Of a stretch of 64,000 nucleotides of DNA, positions 10,009 to 18,418 are shown piece after piece. The first letter of the stretch is position 1. Each line of letters starts with the position of its first letter. Source of the DNA: Pseudocitrobacter corydidari (lineage in GTDB: Bacteria; Pseudomonadota; Gammaproteobacteria; Enterobacterales; Enterobacteriaceae); contig NZ_CP087880.1 in assembly GCF_021172065.1 (NCBI RefSeq), positions 2,766,583 through 2,830,582 on the forward strand, read 5' to 3'. The notes beneath the pieces were generated by a model. The model made no database searches. It saw nothing but the letters and a program-made list of their open reading frames with translations, and was not told the DNA's origin. A program made the translations under genes and the position numbers.

Positions 10009-10434
10009 ATGGAATTTAGGGTAATGCTCAAATCGTATTTCGAGCAGGTCAGATGCAAGTCAGATTTCCTTACTTTTTTAACAGAGCTCCAGCGCAATAA
10101 CGTTTCCTACTACATCTATTTTGTGGCGACAGGAAACGTCAAGGTGATAACGACATCAGATAATTACGTATCCGTTGAAGGTCGCCAGGGGATTATCAAA
10201 ATAAGCGCAAATGCCAGTAAATTTTTAACACGCGTGGCGGCGAAAAGACACTTCGCGGGAAGAACATCGTATGAACAGTATTGTTTAGAGTTAGCGAACG
10301 CGGGTGTGTTTAAGTGGATCGTTGATTTAAATGAAAATATGCGATTTTACTGGTCAAAGGATAACCGGCTGCTTTACTGCGAAAATGTTCTTCCCGTCCC
10401 CAAAGCAACGCTTCAGACCGAACTGGAAAAGTAG
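10009..10434 (+). CDS. DUF1398 family protein
   Basis: This 141-residue cytoplasmic protein has two similar halves. Each has a (S/T)(F/Y)xxF/Y...L..A/N.GV pattern followed by a beta segment (DFLTFLTELQRNNVSYYIYF and TSYEQYCLELANAGVFKWIVDL). That is the layout of DUF1398 proteins such as YbcV-like enterobacterial members. The function is unknown. It stands alone on the plus strand with a GGGGC-type ribosome site just before ATG. The AT-rich upstream region and the gene's own lower GC suggest horizontal acquisition or silencing. Confidence 0.7.
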   Translation: MEFRVMLKSYFEQVRCKSDFLTFLTELQRNNVSYYIYFVATGNVKVITTSDNYVSVEGRQGIIKISANASKFLTRVAAKRHFAGRTSYEQYCLELANAGVFKWIVDLNENMRFYWSKDNRLLYCENVLPVPKATLQTELEK

Positions 10435-10620
10435 CACTTTTTCACCCTCATGCGTGTGTGAGCTTCACTGCGAAAGCGTGGAGCTTGCCTCTTTTTGCAA
10501 AGAATAGGTAAAAGCGAGATCTTACGCATTACTTATGAGCGTATAAATGTATACTCCTATGAGATTAGAACCTGTTTCTCCGGCTCTGTGGGCACTCATT
10601 TAACGTCGCATGGAAAAAGC

Positions 10621-11586
10621 ATGACCAAAACAGACAAGCATAACCGATGGCTTAATGCTGACCCTCGCATCATCTACTCTCTCGTCGTACGTCGCTATTT
10701 CGCTGAAATGAAAACAAAAATCGAAATCGCCGAGGAGATTGGCGTCTCGCGCTTTAAAGTTGCTCGTCTGATTGATGAGGCGATTGAGAAAGAGTATGTG
10801 AAGTTCATCTTCCCAAAACAGCAGGCGCTGGATGAAGAGATCGCCCAAAAATTGTGTACCAAATATCAGCTCAAAAGCGCGGTTGTACTGTCAGTTTCAG
10901 AGTCGTGGTCCGGTCAGGATGAGCTGAACGAAAAGCTGGGCGGCATCACCGCCTCCTTTCTCAGTGAAACGCTTAAAGAGGGAATGAAGGTGGGTATCGC
11001 GTGGGGCAAAGTGCTGTCACAGACGGTTAGCCAGCTCACTTCACTTCCTCCCCTGGACGTTATTCAGCTCTCCGGCGTACATCCGGGCATTGAGTTTAGC
11101 CAGGGCCCAATTGATATCATTCATAAAATTGCCGCCATCTCGCAGGGGAAAGCACATCCCATGTATGTGCCGATGTGGGTGGAAGACGAAAGCCTGGCGA
11201 ACAAACTGGCGCAGGATCCTGCGGTGGTCGATACGCGCCAATACTACCCACAGCTGGACGTGGTGATCACCGGGATCGGTGCGTGGAAATCTGGCTCATC
11301 CAGTCTGTGTAAAATCTTTCCCGAATCGTGGTGCGAGACACTTTACAAGCAAGATATCGCCGCCGATATCTGTATCACGCTGGTGAACAGCAAAGGAGAT
11401 GTGTTATCCAGTCCGATGAATCGTCTCGGCCTTGGGATCACCGCCGATCAGCTACGCAAAACCAAAACCGTCATCGGCGTGGCCGGTGGCGAAGAGAAGT
11501 ATGATGGCATCGTCGCATCGCTGCGCTCGGGCCTGCTTAATGTTTTGATCACCGATTTCGACACCGCAATTAAGCTTCTCGACTAA
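10621..11586 (+). CDS. SorC/DeoR-type sugar-binding transcriptional regulator
   Basis: This 321-residue regulator has an N-terminal helix-turn-helix (KTKIEIAEEIGVSRFKVARLIDEA, near residues 31-55) and a large C-terminal sugar-phosphate-binding domain of the SorC family (GIAWGKVLSQTV, IGVAGGEEKYDGIVASLRSGLLNVLITD). The start at 10621 was preferred to an upstream in-frame one because family members begin shortly before the helix-turn-helix. It precedes a PTS and catabolic operon on the same strand and is followed by its own terminator. It is therefore the likely local regulator, with a phosphorylated sugar or polyol intermediate as effector. Repeated CATATG-centred palindromes upstream of the operon are candidate operators. 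Confidence 0.9.
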   Translation: MTKTDKHNRWLNADPRIIYSLVVRRYFAEMKTKIEIAEEIGVSRFKVARLIDEAIEKEYVKFIFPKQQALDEEIAQKLCTKYQLKSAVVLSVSESWSGQDELNEKLGGITASFLSETLKEGMKVGIAWGKVLSQTVSQLTSLPPLDVIQLSGVHPGIEFSQGPIDIIHKIAAISQGKAHPMYVPMWVEDESLANKLAQDPAVVDTRQYYPQLDVVITGIGAWKSGSSSLCKIFPESWCETLYKQDIAADICITLVNSKGDVLSSPMNRLGLGITADQLRKTKTVIGVAGGEEKYDGIVASLRSGLLNVLITDFDTAIKLLD

Positions 11587-11610
11587 CCACCAGCCATTCC
11601 TGTTATCAAT

Positions 11611-11637
11611 AATACCGGGCTGACCACCCGGTATTTT
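11611..11637 (+). terminator. Terminator after the SorC-type regulator
   Basis: A 9-bp perfect stem AATACCGGG/CCCGGTATT (11611-11619 with 11627-11635) has a 7-base loop and a short T run at the 3' side. It separates the regulator from the PTS operon. Confidence 0.75.
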
Positions 11638-11693
11638 GCCATCTGCTTTGATCCTGCTTGATCGCCTTTAATTCATTTCAATTTTAACGTTTG

Positions 11694-11830
11694 CACATAT
11701 GAGCGAGAATATTTTCGCCCTAATGATGTTTTCTGTGATCCGGATTTCACTTCTGGATCTTGCCCGTTTTCGCGCCTGATGCGCTGCGCTATACCATACT
11801 CATATGAACAACATTAACGCTCATATGAGC
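11694..11830. promoter_or_regulatory. Three CATATG-centred operator candidates upstream of the PTS operon
   Basis: Related sites are CACATATGAG (11694-11703), CTCATATGAA (11799-11808) and the perfect palindrome GCTCATATGAGC (11819-11830). The CATATG cores are 105 bp and 21 bp apart, both whole numbers of helical turns at 10.5 bp, which would allow co-operative binding or looping. The binding factor is inferred to be the SorC-type regulator encoded immediately upstream. Confidence 0.6.
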
Positions 11831-11856
11831 AACTGGTTACACGGTAAGGAGAAGCG

Positions 11857-12306
11857 GTGAGCGAATTTACTATCAGCGTGACGGATGGAACATCGTGCAA
11901 AAACTATGACGAGGTTCGGACCTTCATCTTTAACAGCCTTCGTGAGCAAGACATCGTGAAAGCCTCCTGGCTGGACGCGTTGCGCGAACGCGAAGCGGAG
12001 TATCCCACCGGGATTGCGCTTGATGGGTATGCGGTTGCCATCCCCCACTGCGCCAGCGAAAACGCCAACCGCCCCGCGGTGTTTATTGTCCGGGTACCGG
12101 AAGCGGTAGAGGTTGATGAAGCCGATGGCGACGGCAAGCTGTGGGTAAATCTGATCATCAGCCTGGTGGTGACCGATCCGGCGGATCAGCTGCAAATGCT
12201 GAAATCACTTTTTAACCATCTTCAGATAGAAGATTTCTATCAGAAACTACTGAACCTTCCTGCAAAGGAAGCCGAAGCGCTGTTTATTTCCACCATCATC
12301 CACTAA
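11857..12306 (+). CDS. PTS EIIA component (fructose/galactitol type)
   Basis: This is a 149-residue cytoplasmic phosphotransferase EIIA domain. The phospho-accepting histidine lies in VAIPHC, the typical fructose/mannitol-class motif. The GTG start at 11857 is chosen because AAGGAG lies at the proper distance and no ATG fits. It receives phosphate from HPr and passes it to the IIB encoded 17 bases downstream. Separate A, B and C genes in this order are typical of galactitol-family systems. The substrate is not determined by the sequence. Confidence 0.9.
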   Translation: MSEFTISVTDGTSCKNYDEVRTFIFNSLREQDIVKASWLDALREREAEYPTGIALDGYAVAIPHCASENANRPAVFIVRVPEAVEVDEADGDGKLWVNLIISLVVTDPADQLQMLKSLFNHLQIEDFYQKLLNLPAKEAEALFISTIIH

Positions 12307-12323
12307 CTCTTTCGGAGCGTTTT

Positions 12324-12617
12324 ATGATCAATATTCTCGTTGCCTGCGGTAGCGGCGTTGCCACCTCCACACTGGCTGCTGATGAAGTGAAATCCGTTTG
12401 TGCAGAGTACGGTATTTCCTTGTACAAAATTAATAAATGCAGCATGAGCGAACTCTCTTCAGAGATGGCGAATGCCGACGTGGTGTTAACCACCAACAAC
12501 TACAAAGGTGATATCGGCAAACCGCATATGAGCGTTGCCGGATTTATTACCGGCATTAATGAAGGCGCGCTGCGTAAGAAATTAGGCGAGTTGTTACAGG
12601 GTCTGGCCAACGCGTAA
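12324..12617 (+). CDS. PTS EIIB component, galactitol (GatB-like) family
   Basis: This 97-residue protein has the family P-loop ILVACGSGVATSTLAA near the N-terminus; Cys8 is the expected phosphorylation site. The fold and length match GatB/SgcB-type IIB proteins. It lies between the IIA and IIC genes with short gaps and a clear ribosome site (CGGAG). It transfers phosphate from IIA to the sugar bound by IIC. Confidence 0.93.
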   Translation: MINILVACGSGVATSTLAADEVKSVCAEYGISLYKINKCSMSELSSEMANADVVLTTNNYKGDIGKPHMSVAGFITGINEGALRKKLGELLQGLANA

Positions 12618-12637
12618 AACCTGAGAGGGCAGCAGAG

Positions 12638-13891
12638 ATGGAAACATTAAAAAGTATAATGGAAACCATCACCAGCATGGGAGCGACGGCCATTCTCCCA
12701 TTGGTGATCTTTATTTTAGGTCTGGTTTTTCGCATGAAGGTCGGTGCGGCGATTAAATCCGGTATCACTGTCGGAATCGGTTTTATTGGCCTCGGATTAG
12801 TCGTCGGCCTGTTGAATACGGCACTGCACCCAGCCATTGAATACTATTCAAAAATCGGCAGTGGTTTTACCGTTGCGGATATCGGATGGCCTGCGGTAGG
12901 CGCTGCTGCATGGGTAGCGCCATTCGCCGCGATGGTTATTCCGATTGGGATTATCTTAAACCTTGTACTGGTGCGACTGAAATTAACCAAAACATTAAAC
13001 GTCGATATCTGGAACTACATGCACTTCTTAGTTCCCGGCGCCCTGGCTTACTTTGTATTTGATAGCTTCTTTATTGGCCTTGGCGTCGCAGTTGCCCTGA
13101 GCGTCATCGCCCTGTTTATTGGCGACCTGATTGCCCCACGCTGGCAAAAATATTACGGGCTGGAAGGCACAACCTGTACCACCATGATCCACATCGGCTG
13201 GACGCTGCCCTTCGCCTGGCTGGTCAATAAAGTCATCGACTATATTCCGGGCCTCAACAAACTGGACGTTGACCTGGAGAGTGTACAAAAACGCTTAGGC
13301 GTATTCGGCGAACCGGCGATTATCGGCGTGATTGTCGGCGCACTGCTCGGATTACTGACCAAACAAGACATCACCAAAATTGTCCCGATGGCGATGGGCA
13401 TCGCCGGGGTCATGGTGCTGCTGCCAAAAGTGGTTGGCATCCTGATGGAAGGCCTGAACCCCATTGGCAAAAGCGCAAAAGAGATTATGCAAAAGCAGAT
13501 GGGGAAAGATGCTGAGCTGAATATCGGTATGGACTGCGCGCTAGCCCTTGGCGACCCGGCAACGGTTACCGTCACAGTGATTACTATTCCGTTAACCATG
13601 CTGTGCGCGCTGGTGCTACCGGATATCAAAATCTTCCCGATTGGCGTGCTGATGTCGATTATTTACATGACCACCATGACGGTCATGGTCAGCAATGGTA
13701 ACGTGATTCGCTCAATTATTTCCACCCTGCTGTTCTGCATTGTGGTGATGTATTTAGGCGGTTATGTCGCTCCCGGCGCAACCCAATTCCTCAACGGCGC
13801 AGGTGTTGGCTTAAACGGCCAGGGAACCGATTTTGTCTTAACCGGACCTTGGGAAATTCTCACCTACTGGTTAAGCACAGTATTTCACTAG
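12638..13891 (+). CDS. PTS EIIC component, galactitol (GatC-like) family permease
   Basis: This 417-residue integral membrane protein has about ten hydrophobic segments and matches the GatC/SgcC family. Recognisable parts are the early VGAAIKSGITVGIGFIGLGL segment and the conserved loop with FGEPAIIGVIVGALLG. It forms the substrate channel and, with IIA and IIB, imports and phosphorylates a sugar or sugar alcohol. The following catabolic genes suggest a hexitol or rare ketose, but the precise substrate is not readable. Confidence 0.93.
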   Translation: METLKSIMETITSMGATAILPLVIFILGLVFRMKVGAAIKSGITVGIGFIGLGLVVGLLNTALHPAIEYYSKIGSGFTVADIGWPAVGAAAWVAPFAAMVIPIGIILNLVLVRLKLTKTLNVDIWNYMHFLVPGALAYFVFDSFFIGLGVAVALSVIALFIGDLIAPRWQKYYGLEGTTCTTMIHIGWTLPFAWLVNKVIDYIPGLNKLDVDLESVQKRLGVFGEPAIIGVIVGALLGLLTKQDITKIVPMAMGIAGVMVLLPKVVGILMEGLNPIGKSAKEIMQKQMGKDAELNIGMDCALALGDPATVTVTVITIPLTMLCALVLPDIKIFPIGVLMSIIYMTTMTVMVSNGNVIRSIISTLLFCIVVMYLGGYVAPGATQFLNGAGVGLNGQGTDFVLTGPWEILTYWLSTVFH

Positions 13892-13916
13892 TCAATTTTA
13901 ATGGAGCGGTACTCAA

Positions 13917-14561
13917 ATGGCACAGATATTACCATCAATATTTGGTGCAGATATTTTACGTCTGCGAGATGAAATTACTTTCTTAGAACAAGAGCAAACA
14001 CAAATATTACACGTAGATTTAATGGACGGTACCTACGTCAGTAATATTGCTTTCGGCCCCAACCAGATTGCCGCCATGAAAAAGGCCAGCGCTATGGTAT
14101 TTGATGTTCACATGATGCTGGCGAACCCGGAACGACATATTGACGATGTCATCAAAACCGGCGCAGAGATGATCTCCGTACATTATGAATCGACGCCGCA
14201 TGTGCACTATATTTTGCAGAAAATTAAAAAGGCCGGACGCAAAGCCGGCGTGGTGCTGAACCCCGGAACACCTGAAAGCGTTATCGAATATCTGCTTGAT
14301 GGTATTGATTATGTGTTGATTATGACCATTAACCCCGGTCAGCCAGGGCAAACCTTTATCGAGAAAAGTCTGGAGAAAATCCGCAATACTAAAAAAATGG
14401 TCGCCGGGCGAAATATTCAAATTGAAGTAGATGGCGGCGTAAATATTGAAATTGCCAAAAAGGTAAAAGAGGCTGGGGCAGATCTTATTGTGGTTGGCGG
14501 TGCGTTATTTAATAGCACACCAAAAGAGAGCTATCAGGCCTTAAAAGCTGTCGTGCAATAA
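13917..14561 (+). CDS. Ribulose-/allulose-phosphate 3-epimerase family protein
   Basis: This is a 214-residue TIM-barrel epimerase. Family metal and catalytic motifs are visible: HVDLMDG, FDVHMML, the MTINPGQPGQ loop and EVDGGVN. Members invert C3 of ketose phosphates (Rpe on ribulose-5-phosphate, AlsE on allulose-6-phosphate). In this PTS operon an AlsE-like role on a ketohexose phosphate is more likely than a housekeeping pentose role; that is inference. RBS GGAGCGG precedes the ATG. A long hairpin separates it from the next gene. Confidence 0.88.
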   Translation: MAQILPSIFGADILRLRDEITFLEQEQTQILHVDLMDGTYVSNIAFGPNQIAAMKKASAMVFDVHMMLANPERHIDDVIKTGAEMISVHYESTPHVHYILQKIKKAGRKAGVVLNPGTPESVIEYLLDGIDYVLIMTINPGQPGQTFIEKSLEKIRNTKKMVAGRNIQIEVDGGVNIEIAKKVKEAGADLIVVGGALFNSTPKESYQALKAVVQ

Positions 14562-14585
14562 CGAACTACCTTATAAAAGACAAAA

Positions 14586-14631
14586 GAGAACGTAGTTTCC
14601 GACATATCGTCGGGAGGGAAACTGCGTTCTC
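14586..14631 (+). other. Intercistronic hairpin in the PTS operon
   Basis: The arms 14586-14600 and 14617-14631 pair over 15 bp with a single G-T wobble (GAGAACGTAGTTTCC against GGAAACTGCGTTCTC). The 16-base loop contains a small GAC/GTC pairing. There is no T run, so it looks like an mRNA-processing or stability element rather than a terminator. It lies between the epimerase and dehydrogenase genes. Confidence 0.6.
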
Positions 14632-14658
14632 AAAACAGGAAAAGTCAGGAGAAAAATA

Positions 14659-15411
14659 ATGAGTAACTTCACAGGAAAAGTCGCATTAATTACCGGCGGC
14701 GCGCATGGCATTGGCAAAGGCATCGCCAAACAGTTTGCCGAGCGCGGCGCGCATACGGTAATTGTCGATTATAACGAAGAGAACGGTAAAAAAACGGCGG
14801 CGGAACTGACCTTCGGCGACGTGAAATCGCTGTTTGTTAAAACCGACGTTTCTGATCCAAAAGCGCTGGATAACGTCCGTGAGCAGGTATTTGCTACGTT
14901 TGGTCGCATCGATATTCTGGTGCTGAACGCGGGCGTCGCGTTTGCAAATAAAGTGAATGACATCACATTTGAAGAGTGGAACAAAACGCTGGCGATTAAC
15001 CTGACCGGTTTATTCAATACGGTGAAATCGTTCTACGCTGACTTCCTCACTAATCAGGGGTCCATCGTCTATATCTCTTCCGGCTCTGCGCTCGCCGGCA
15101 CCGGTGGCGGCGTAAGTTACCCGGCCAGTAAAGCGGGCGGCGAAGGTCTGATTCGCGGGCTGGCAAAAGAACTGGGGCCGAAAGGCGTTAACGTTAATGC
15201 TATCGCCCCGCGTCTGATTGATACCGGCGAGATGATGCGCGTCAACTACCCGACCCAGGCTGACCTGGATGCGGTGCTGGAAAAAATCCCTGTCCGCCGT
15301 CTCGGCACCATTGATGACGTGGCGAATCTGGCCATCTTTTTAGCCGACAAAGCCAACTCCTATATTCAGGGGCAAACCATTCTGATGGACGGCGGGCGCA
15401 CCATTGCGTAA
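14659..15411 (+). CDS. SDR family oxidoreductase, probable polyol-phosphate dehydrogenase
   Basis: This is a 250-residue classical short-chain dehydrogenase. The NAD(P)-binding TGGAHGIGKG is at residues 12-21. An acidic residue in VIVDYNEENG after beta-2 favours NAD(H). The structural motif LNAG, the catalytic Ser in YISSGS and the SYPASKAG Tyr-Lys pair are all present. Its position behind the PTS and before a hexulose-phosphate isomerase suggests oxidation of an imported hexitol phosphate to a ketohexose phosphate; substrate is inferred. RBS AGGAG is close to the ATG. Confidence 0.88.
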   Translation: MSNFTGKVALITGGAHGIGKGIAKQFAERGAHTVIVDYNEENGKKTAAELTFGDVKSLFVKTDVSDPKALDNVREQVFATFGRIDILVLNAGVAFANKVNDITFEEWNKTLAINLTGLFNTVKSFYADFLTNQGSIVYISSGSALAGTGGGVSYPASKAGGEGLIRGLAKELGPKGVNVNAIAPRLIDTGEMMRVNYPTQADLDAVLEKIPVRRLGTIDDVANLAIFLADKANSYIQGQTILMDGGRTIA

Positions 15412-15426
15412 TCAGGGAGACGAGAA

Positions 15427-15987
15427 ATGAGCATTCAGGAAAACACGGTCAATATTTTAAAAGAGCTGGAGCATAACGCGTTAAAAATCGACGACGGGCA
15501 GGCCGGGCAATTTATTGCGCTGATTAAAAACGCGAAGCACATCTTTTTACAGGGCGCGGGGCGTAGTGGTATTGCCATTCGAGGCTTTGCCAACCGGCTA
15601 TTACACCTGGGATTTTCGGTGAGTATTGTGGGTGAAATCTCTTCGCCGCGCTCTAAACCGGGCGATCTGGTGATTATTGGCTCCGGAAGCGGTGAAACGG
15701 GCAGCCTGAAAAGCCTGGCGCAAAAAGCGGTCGACAGCGGCGTGGATGTGGCGCTGGTAACCATGAAGGCGGATTCCACTATCGGTAAATTAGCCAAAAG
15801 CGTGTTGGTCCTGCCCGGCACCGTAAAGGACGATAACGCTCGCGACGCGAACGCCTTTTCGCAGCCGATGGGGTCGGCGTTTGAGCAGCTTTGTTTCATC
15901 GCCTATGACGCGATAGTGCTGGAGCTGATGTCAGAATTGGGTGAAGCCAGCGAGAGCATGTTTAAACGTCATGCGGATTTTGAGTAG
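15427..15987 (+). CDS. 6-phospho-3-hexuloisomerase-like SIS protein (HxlB family)
   Basis: This 186-residue sugar isomerase protein shows the PHI/HxlB pattern: QGAGRSGIAIRGFANRLLHLG, VVGE-like IVGEISSPR, DLVIIGSGSGET, PMGSAFEQ and the C-terminal KRHADFE. The glutamate in FEQ and the terminal histidine correspond to the catalytic pair proposed for PHI. PHI enzymes interconvert a 3-hexulose-6-phosphate and fructose-6-phosphate. No hexulose-phosphate synthase lies here, so formaldehyde assimilation is unlikely. It would instead channel the dehydrogenase or epimerase product to glycolysis. It starts 15 bases after the dehydrogenase and is the last operon gene. Confidence 0.87.
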   Translation: MSIQENTVNILKELEHNALKIDDGQAGQFIALIKNAKHIFLQGAGRSGIAIRGFANRLLHLGFSVSIVGEISSPRSKPGDLVIIGSGSGETGSLKSLAQKAVDSGVDVALVTMKADSTIGKLAKSVLVLPGTVKDDNARDANAFSQPMGSAFEQLCFIAYDAIVLELMSELGEASESMFKRHADFE

Positions 15988-16004
15988 CTTTAAGTGTTAA
16001 AAAA

Positions 16005-16486
16005 GCCCGGTGGCGCTGCGCTTACCGGGCCTACACAAGGCAGTTCGTAAGCCGGATAAGGCGTTTACGCCGCCATCCGGCATCTGCGCACAATGCCCGG
16101 TGGCGCTGCGCTTACCGGGCCTACAATAGGCAGGTCGTAGGCCGGATAAGGCGTTTACGCCGCCATCCGGCAATTGCGCACAATGCCCGGTGGCGCTGCG
16201 CTTACCGGGCCTACATTAGGCAGGTCGTAGGCCGGGTAAGGCGTTTACGCCGCCATCCGGCAATTGCGCACAATGCCCGGTGGCGCTGCGCTTACCGGGC
16301 CTACAGAAGACAGGCCGTAGGCTGGATAAGGCGTTTACGCCGCCATCCGGCATCTGTGCACAATGCCCGGTGGCGCTGCGCTTACCGGGCCTACAAAAGG
16401 CAGGTCGTAGGCCGGATAAGGCGTTTACGCCGCCATCCGGCAATTGCGCACAATGCCCGGTGGCGCTGCGCTTACCGGGCCTACAG
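16005..16486. repeat. Tandem REP/BIME array, 90-bp period, five full copies plus one partial
   Basis: The unit GCCCGGTGGCGCTGCGC begins at 16005, 16095, 16185, 16275, 16365 and 16455, exactly 90 bp apart. Each unit has two opposed REP palindromes (the CCGGTGGCGC...ACCGGG side and the GGATAAGGCG...CGCCATCCGG side). Units differ by few substitutions. It lies between the converging HxlB-like and peptide transporter genes. Open frames across it are artefacts of the repeat. Confidence 0.95.
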
Positions 16487-16488
16487 AA

Positions 16489-18042
16489 TCAGGCGTTGGT
16501 TGCCGGTTTCTGCTCATTGGGTGTCTGGGCATTCGCCAGCATACGACGCACTGGCACGATCAGCACCATCAGAACCGCCGCACAAATCAGCAGCGCGATG
16601 GAACAGCGTGCAAAGAGATCGGGCAGCATATCAAGCTGGTCGGCCTTCACATGGCCGCCAATCAGACCCGCCGCGAGGTTACCCAGCGCACTGGCACAGA
16701 ACCACAGCCCCATCATCTGGCCGCGCATTCTTTCCGGGGCCAGCAGGGTCATGGTCGCAAGGCCAATCGGGCTCAGACACAGTTCACCCAGCGTCAACAT
16801 CAGGATACTGCCCACCAGCCAGAACGGTGATACGCCCGCCCCGCCGTTGCTCAGCACGTTCTGCGCCGCCAGCATCATCAGGCCAAAGCCCGCTGCCGCA
16901 CACAGAATACCAATCACAAACTTGGTGATACTGCCCGGACGGATGTTTTTGCGCGCCAGCATCGGCCACGCCCAGCTAAATACCGGGGCCAGCAGGATGA
17001 TGAACAGGGCGTTGATTGACTGGAACCATACCGCCGGGATTTCGAAATCGCCGATCATGCGGTTGGTGTAGTCGTTGGCAAACAGGTTGAACGAGGTCGG
17101 TTTCTGCTCAAAAGCAGACCAGAAGAACGCCGCGGAAACCAGCAGGATAAAGCACACCAGCAGGCGCGCGCGCTCTTTACGGTTGAGGCCCGCAAAGACG
17201 AACAGATAGATAAAGTAGAGCGCAACCGACGCGGCAATGACGTACACCAGCACGCTGGCGACCGCAACCGGGTTAATCACAATGACACCCTGCGCAATCA
17301 GGGTGATGATAATTGCCACACCAACCGCCAGCGCCAGCAACCACGCACCTACGCCATTTTTCTTCGCCACCGGGTTATTCCAGGTGGAATCCAGGCCCAC
17401 TTCGCTGTCATAACGTTTCATCGACGGAACGGCAAAGACGCGGAAGATGATCAGCGCCACCAGCATCCCGATGCCCCCGATACCAAAGCCCCAGTGCCAG
17501 CCGTGTGACTTAATCAGCCAGCCGGAAATCAGCGGCGCGATAAACGAGCCCATGTTGATGCCCATATAAAACAGCGAGAAGCCGCCGTCACGACGCGCAT
17601 CGCCCTTTTTATACAGCGTGCCGACCATCACCGAGATACAGGTTTTGAACAGGCCGGAACCCAGCACAATAAACATCAGGCCGATAAAGAACAGGTTGTC
17701 GCCCATAAACGCCGACAGCGCGATGGAGAGGTGACCCAGCGCGATCAGAATCGAGCCATACCAAACCGCTTTTTGCTGGCCGAGCCAGTTATCCGCCAGC
17801 CAGCCGCCCGGCAATGCCGCCAGGTACATGGTACCGGCAAAAATCCCCACAATCGCCGAGGCGTTTTCACGCGCCAGCCCCATCCCACCGTCGTATACGG
17901 TTGCCGCCATAAACAGAATCAGCAGCGGACGAATACCGTAAAACGAGAAACGCTCCCACATCTCCGTAAAGAAGAGTGAGCCGAGCGGATAAGGATGACC
18001 GAAGAAAGTTCGGCTTTCAGTGTTATTCACAGAGGAACGCAT
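16489..18042 (-). CDS. POT/PTR family oligopeptide:H+ symporter
   Basis: This 517-residue membrane protein has 12 or more helices. The family signature EMWERFSFYG occurs in helix 1 (the ExxER proton-coupling motif), with the second signature around FSLFYMGINMGSF. The start at 18042 (MRSSVNN) has GGGAG seven bases upstream and is preferred to a TTG four codons earlier. POT transporters import di- and tripeptides with protons. It differs from DtpA-D in its N-terminal sequence, so no symbol is given. It is monocistronic and divergent from the next gene; the REP array follows its stop. Confidence 0.9.
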   Translation of the reverse strand: MRSSVNNTESRTFFGHPYPLGSLFFTEMWERFSFYGIRPLLILFMAATVYDGGMGLARENASAIVGIFAGTMYLAALPGGWLADNWLGQQKAVWYGSILIALGHLSIALSAFMGDNLFFIGLMFIVLGSGLFKTCISVMVGTLYKKGDARRDGGFSLFYMGINMGSFIAPLISGWLIKSHGWHWGFGIGGIGMLVALIIFRVFAVPSMKRYDSEVGLDSTWNNPVAKKNGVGAWLLALAVGVAIIITLIAQGVIVINPVAVASVLVYVIAASVALYFIYLFVFAGLNRKERARLLVCFILLVSAAFFWSAFEQKPTSFNLFANDYTNRMIGDFEIPAVWFQSINALFIILLAPVFSWAWPMLARKNIRPGSITKFVIGILCAAAGFGLMMLAAQNVLSNGGAGVSPFWLVGSILMLTLGELCLSPIGLATMTLLAPERMRGQMMGLWFCASALGNLAAGLIGGHVKADQLDMLPDLFARCSIALLICAAVLMVLIVPVRRMLANAQTPNEQKPATNA

Positions 18043-18418
18043 AGATTCTCCCAAAAGAGGTGTGTTGTCTTGCTTGCAAGCGCCGTCATGCTCGCTGGCC
18101 CTTTATCAGACGGGTCAGTCATTTACATAAGGCAAAATATTATTTAACTATTTAGCAACCGGATACTAATTTTGTCCGGCTGATAACACAAAACTTTAAG
18201 ATAAAAACTCGACAACTGTCTAGTTTTAAAGATTTTATGTCGCAATATCCCTATAAGGGGATTGACACCCATGCGGCGTAAAGACCGGAAATATCTGAAA
18301 CCCAATTAAGAAGTCTGCATAGCGTATACCCTTAATAGTTCGAGATATTTATTTTCCCTGCATGCCACAGGGACACGTTCAAACACCCACAATGACACAG
18401 AGCGATAAGGAGATAATT
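18043..18418. other. Divergent promoter region, no gene seen
   Basis: About 375 AT-rich bases lie between the peptide transporter (minus) and the dehydrogenase (plus). Only short palindromes are visible, such as CTTGCTTGCAAGCG near 18070. I see no RNA gene or convincing open frame. Confidence 0.4.

Noticed and set aside
16005..16486. CRISPR array
   Set aside because: Repeats are 90-bp units with internal palindromes and no unique spacers; this is a BIME/REP array.
16216..17071. Open frames across the REP array (both strands)
   Set aside because: They arise because the 90-bp period is a multiple of three; the peptide is a repeat of the REP sequence, with no start signal.
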